Of a DNA stretch of 64,000 nucleotides, positions 61,088 through 64,000 are shown piece after piece (the first letter of the stretch is position 1; the number at the start of each line of letters is the position of its first letter). The DNA lies in contig DASZZP010000083.1 in NCBI GenBank assembly GCA_035544875.1, positions 248,001-312,000 of the forward strand. The letters run 5' to 3'. The position numbers and the translations under genes were made by a program. The DNA is from JASLEW01 sp035544875. Its GTDB lineage: Bacteria > Acidobacteriota > Thermoanaerobaculia > Multivoradales > UBA5704. Below the pieces are notes generated by a model that saw only the letters and a list, made by a program, of their open reading frames with translations, did not search any database and was not told where the DNA came from.

Positions 61088-62581
61088 ATGAAGAACCGTA
61101 TCGTCGTTGCAGGACTCGTCGCCCTGGCGGTCGCCTGCGCCCTGGCGGCCGTCCCGGCCCAGGCCTCGAGCCATCGCGAGGCGCCCGGCATCACCAAGAT
61201 GCCGAAGGTGGACGGGACCGACTTCTACATGTTCAATAGCTACGAGCCGGGGCGCGCGGGCTACGTCACCTTCCTGGCCAACTACGTGCCGCTGCAAGAC
61301 GCTTACGGCGGCCCCAACTACTTCACTCTCGATCCCGACGCGGTCTACGACATCCACGTCGACAACACCGGCACCGGCACCGAGACCACGACCTTCCGCT
61401 TCCGGGTCAAGCAGCGGTTCAACAACATCCAGCTGCCGATCGGCGGCCAGCTGGTGAGCATTCCGCTGGTGAACGCCGGTCCGATCAGCGCCGGAGCGGG
61501 CGGCGACGCGGCGCAGAACGTCGAGGAGAGCTACACCATTCAGAAGATCGACGGTCCGCTCGACGGCGCGCACACCGCGAGCTTCGTCCAGGACGCCGAC
61601 ACCGGTTCGTCCCGCTTCGCCAAGCCAATCGACAACATCGGCCACAAGAGCATCGCCGACTACCCGGGCTACGCCGCCAGCTTCATCCACAACATCACGG
61701 TCCCGGGCTGCGGAGTGGCGACCGGCCGGGTCTTCGTCGGCCAGCGCCACGACGGCTTCGCCGTCAACCTGGGCGAGATCTTCGACCTGGTCAACCTTTC
61801 AGCCCCGCTCGGCCCCCGCGACGCGCAGCCCAACCTGCTCTCCGACAAGAACGTCACCACCTTCGCGCTCGAGGTCCCGGCCCACTGCCTTACCGGCAAG
61901 AGCACCGTCATCGGCGGCTGGACGACCGCTTCGCTACCGCGCAATCGCGTGCTCGCGGACAGTCCCGACTTCCGCGACGCCAATCAGAGCGGCGACTTCG
62001 TCCAGGTCTCCCGCCTCGGCGCGCCGCTGGTCAACGAGCTCGTCATCGGCCTCGCCGACAAGAACAAGTTCAACAACAGCAAGCCCAAGAACGACGCCCA
62101 GTTCGCCGCTTACGTGACGAATCCGACCCTGCCGGCGCTGCTCCATCTCCTCTTCCCGCCGGTCATCGCGCCGACCAACTTCCCGCGCAAGGACCTGATC
62201 GCCGCCTTCCTGACCGGCATCACCGGGCTCAACGAGCTCGGCGGCCCGGCCGAGATCCTGCGCCTCAACACAGCGACCGCCGCGGTGGCGCCTGGTTCGC
62301 AGAACAACCTCGGCCTGCTGGGCGGCGACGCCGCCGGCTTCCCCAACGGCCGGCGTCCCGGCGACGACGTCGTCGACATCACGCTGCGCGTCGCGATGGG
62401 CGTGGTCTGCGCCGCCTTCCCCGGGGTCTACTGCAGCCCCTCCGACGCCCCCTCGGGCGGCCTGCCCTTCACCGACGGCACGCTCAACGACGTGAGCCAG
62501 TTCGATGCCACCTTCCCCTACCTCACCAACCCGTTCCCCGGCTCCCCCAACGGGCTGGGCGGCAACGGCGTCACCAAGTAG
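61088..62581 (+). CDS. DUF4331-family exported protein
   Basis: 497 residues from ATG 61088 (GAGAGGAGG upstream). Signal peptide at about 1-25. The family entry SSHREAPGITKMPKVDGTDFYMFNSYEPGR is directly after the cleavage site. YPDPDA-like NYFTLDPDAVYDIHVDNTGTG, VGQRHDGFAVNLGEIFDLVNL and, near the C-terminus, LRVAMGVVCAAF with DAPSGGLPFTDGT follow. The family is found with heme/copper-linked and unknown secreted proteins; its role is not established. Confidence 0.88.
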   Translation: MKNRIVVAGLVALAVACALAAVPAQASSHREAPGITKMPKVDGTDFYMFNSYEPGRAGYVTFLANYVPLQDAYGGPNYFTLDPDAVYDIHVDNTGTGTETTTFRFRVKQRFNNIQLPIGGQLVSIPLVNAGPISAGAGGDAAQNVEESYTIQKIDGPLDGAHTASFVQDADTGSSRFAKPIDNIGHKSIADYPGYAASFIHNITVPGCGVATGRVFVGQRHDGFAVNLGEIFDLVNLSAPLGPRDAQPNLLSDKNVTTFALEVPAHCLTGKSTVIGGWTTASLPRNRVLADSPDFRDANQSGDFVQVSRLGAPLVNELVIGLADKNKFNNSKPKNDAQFAAYVTNPTLPALLHLLFPPVIAPTNFPRKDLIAAFLTGITGLNELGGPAEILRLNTATAAVAPGSQNNLGLLGGDAAGFPNGRRPGDDVVDITLRVAMGVVCAAFPGVYCSPSDAPSGGLPFTDGTLNDVSQFDATFPYLTNPFPGSPNGLGGNGVTK

Positions 62582-62692
62582 GGCCGTCTGCCGCGCCGCT
62601 AGTTGCCGCGAGTTTCTACGGTATCGTGAGATGAGCTTCCCGGCGGGCGCCCCCCGAGGGTGCCCGCCGGCCCGTTCGACGGACTGCCAAGC

Positions 62693-63583
62693 ATGCTTGC
62701 CTTGCGGCTGACCCTGCTCGCGCTGCTCTGCTGCCCGCCCTTGCTGGCGCACGACCTCTGGATCGAGCCGTCGCGCTTCGCCTGTCCGGTCGGCGGCCGC
62801 CTGGCGGTTCGCCTGCGGGTCGGCCAGCAGTTCCAGGGCGACCCGTTTCCGCGCGACCCGCAGTACCTGGCCCGCTTCTCGGCGGTCGGGAGCGGCGGCG
62901 AGGTGCCGATTCCCGGCGTCGCCGGCACCGATCCGGCCGGGTTCCTCCTTCCCAGCTCGCCCGGCCTTTTCCTGCTGGTCTATGCCAGCCACCACGCCGC
63001 GGCCGAGCTCGACGCCGCCAAGTTCGAGAAGTACCTGGCCGACGAGGGGCTCGAGAAGATCAGCGCCTGGCGGGCGGGCCACGGCAAGAGCGGCGCGCCG
63101 GGCAAGGAGATATACTCGCGCTGCGCCAAAGCGTTGATCACGGTCGGCGACGCCCAACCCGCGGCTGGCTCGCAGTCGGGCTACGAGAGAGCTCTCGGCC
63201 TGACCCTCGAGCTGGTCCCGGAACGGAACCCGACGGCCTTGCCGCCTGGCAGGGCGCTGCCGGTGCGGCTGCTCTATCGCGGCGCGCCGCTCGCCGGGGC
63301 CAAGGTGGTGGCGATGCTCAAATCGCCGCCGGAGCGGCCGCCGCTGCAGGTGGCGGGGCGCACCGATCGGGCGGGCCGCGTCGAGCTGCGGCTGGCGGTC
63401 GGCGGCCCAGGCAGGTCAGCCGGCACATTCCCGGGGGTGTGGCTGATCAAGGCGGTGCACATGGTCCCGGCGCCGGCCGGTTCGGGCGCGGATTGGGAGA
63501 GCTTCTGGGCCTCCTTCACGTTCGAGCTGCCGGGCAGCGCGGGAAGGCCGGCGGAGCCGGCGCCGAAGCCGCACGTCCGGTGA
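62693..63583 (+). CDS. DUF4198-family exported protein
   Basis: 296 residues from ATG 62693. Signal peptide at about 1-18, followed by HDLWIEPSRFACPVGGRLAVRLRVGQQFQGDPFPRD, the DUF4198 entry with its His-Asp-x-Trp. A long loop with a possible metal site (ASHHAAAELDAAKFEKYLADEGLEKI) comes next. A second domain with LPPGRALPVRLLYRGAPLAGAKVVAM is NikM/Ig-like. It may bind nickel or cobalt outside the cell. The stop codon lies in the loop of a family A hairpin. Confidence 0.85.
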   Translation: MLALRLTLLALLCCPPLLAHDLWIEPSRFACPVGGRLAVRLRVGQQFQGDPFPRDPQYLARFSAVGSGGEVPIPGVAGTDPAGFLLPSSPGLFLLVYASHHAAAELDAAKFEKYLADEGLEKISAWRAGHGKSGAPGKEIYSRCAKALITVGDAQPAAGSQSGYERALGLTLELVPERNPTALPPGRALPVRLLYRGAPLAGAKVVAMLKSPPERPPLQVAGRTDRAGRVELRLAVGGPGRSAGTFPGVWLIKAVHMVPAPAGSGADWESFWASFTFELPGSAGRPAEPAPKPHVR

Positions 63584-63608
63584 TGGACGTGCGGCACTTC
63601 CCGGAGGT
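63568..63608. repeat. Family A hairpin holding a stop codon
   Basis: Left arm GCCGCACGTCC (63568-63578), loop GGTGAT, right arm GGACGTGCGGC (63585-63595), tail ACTTCCCGGAGGT. Identical in its 28-base core to 16167-16194. The TGA at 63581-63583 ends the DUF4198 gene. Confidence 0.9.
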
Positions 63609-63680
63609 CGGTAACCGAAAACGGGGAGGAGAAGCGGTTGCGGCCGGCGGCAGCGGCGGCTGCGGGCCGTGCGGAGCGGC

Positions 63681-64000
63681 ATGGAGGAAGCGAGAGAGAT
63701 CGAAGACGCCTTCCTCGTCGGCAAGACCGGCGCCGGCGATCAGGAGGCTTTCGGGCGCTTGTTCGATCTGCACGCCGGGGCCGTGCTCGGCCTGCTCTTC
63801 CGCATCCTCGGCGGGCGGGGCGAAGCCGAGGAAGTCCTGCAGGAAGTCTTTCTCCAGGTTTGGAAACAGGCCGACCGCTACGAGGCGAGCCGCTCAACGC
63901 CGCGCGGCTGGCTGCTGATGGTGGCGCGCTCGCGCGCCCTCGACCGGCTGCGGCGCCGCGAGGCGCGCCGCCGTCGCGAGGAGGAGTCGGCCGCCGAGGC
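63681..64000 (+). CDS. ECF-type RNA polymerase sigma factor, cut by window end
   Basis: Frame opens at ATG 63681 and runs past the end of the window. Visible text: MEEAREIEDAFLVGKTGAGD, then QEAFGRLFDLHAGAVLGLLF and EAEEVLQEVFLQVWKQADRY (sigma region 2), TPRGWLLMVARSRALDRLRR and an Arg/Glu-rich linker. The SigK/SigM-like ECF pattern is plain; region 4 lies outside. It starts 97 bases after the DUF4198 gene, with the family A tail in between. Confidence 0.9.
   Translation, partial: MEEAREIEDAFLVGKTGAGDQEAFGRLFDLHAGAVLGLLFRILGGRGEAEEVLQEVFLQVWKQADRYEASRSTPRGWLLMVARSRALDRLRRREARRRREEESAAE

Overview
The window is about 70% GC, densely coded and diderm: it has a TonB receptor, an OprB-type porin, lipoproteins and the peptidoglycan-recycling ligase Mpl. 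Two ADOP-type orphan ABC permeases, a secreted M1 aminopeptidase, a DUF1573 and a DUF4331 protein, and an ATP synthase alpha subunit with a long insert point to Acidobacteriota. The class, perhaps Thermoanaerobaculia, is a guess from gene content. All family names come from reading the sequence; no search was run.

Layout. 1-3.1 kb: edge of a DUF5615-type toxin gene, a calcineurin-like phosphoesterase and a bacterial dynamin. 3.2-4.4 kb: an ECF sigma factor operon with two small membrane proteins. 4.6-8.3 kb: a membrane protein, a tiny lipoprotein that looks internally deleted, and an ADOP permease. 8.3-14.2 kb: radical SAM and FkbM methyltransferase genes with a possible 35-residue leader ORF, a double-CxxC protein, an alpha/beta hydrolase, an AHL-lactonase-like MBL enzyme and a VOC protein. 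14.4-18.1 kb: amtB-P-II, an ACT-domain protein, a DUF3455 protein and a FitAB/VapBC pair with a visible operator. 18.2-28.7 kb: a second ADOP permease, an M1 peptidase, a cysteine synthase remnant, a membrane glycosyltransferase, and an FAD oxidoreductase coupled to a uracil-DNA glycosylase. 28.8-33.9 kb: a cobalamin riboswitch followed by btuB-btuF-btuD-btuC. 34-38.6 kb: an unknown gene, FAH and HAD enzymes, an Rrf2 regulator and a porin. 38.9-47.2 kb: the complete ATP synthase operon (atpZ-I-B-E-F-H-A-G-D-C). 47.3-55 kb: a 1439-residue Cache/membrane/NTPase-like protein facing a TPR-RDD operon. 55.1-64 kb: FTCD-type transferase, Mpl, DUF1573, S33 hydrolase, RNase PH, DUF4331, DUF4198 and the start of another ECF sigma factor.

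The least expected signal lies outside the genes. At least three dispersed repeat families occur: 28-bp covarying hairpins with a CCCGGAGG tail (family A), 20-bp GGGTCCC-centred hairpins (family B), and a 117-bp element present as two inverted copies (family C). Copies sit in intergenic gaps, but also inside reading frames (atpF, the glycosyltransferase), and one provides the stop codon of a gene. Short 8-27 bp tandem repeats also occur in or at the ends of several housekeeping genes (atpG, atpF, btuF, the dynamin, the ACT gene, the M1 peptidase). Repeat birth and spread therefore seem to remodel protein ends and surface loops in this genome.
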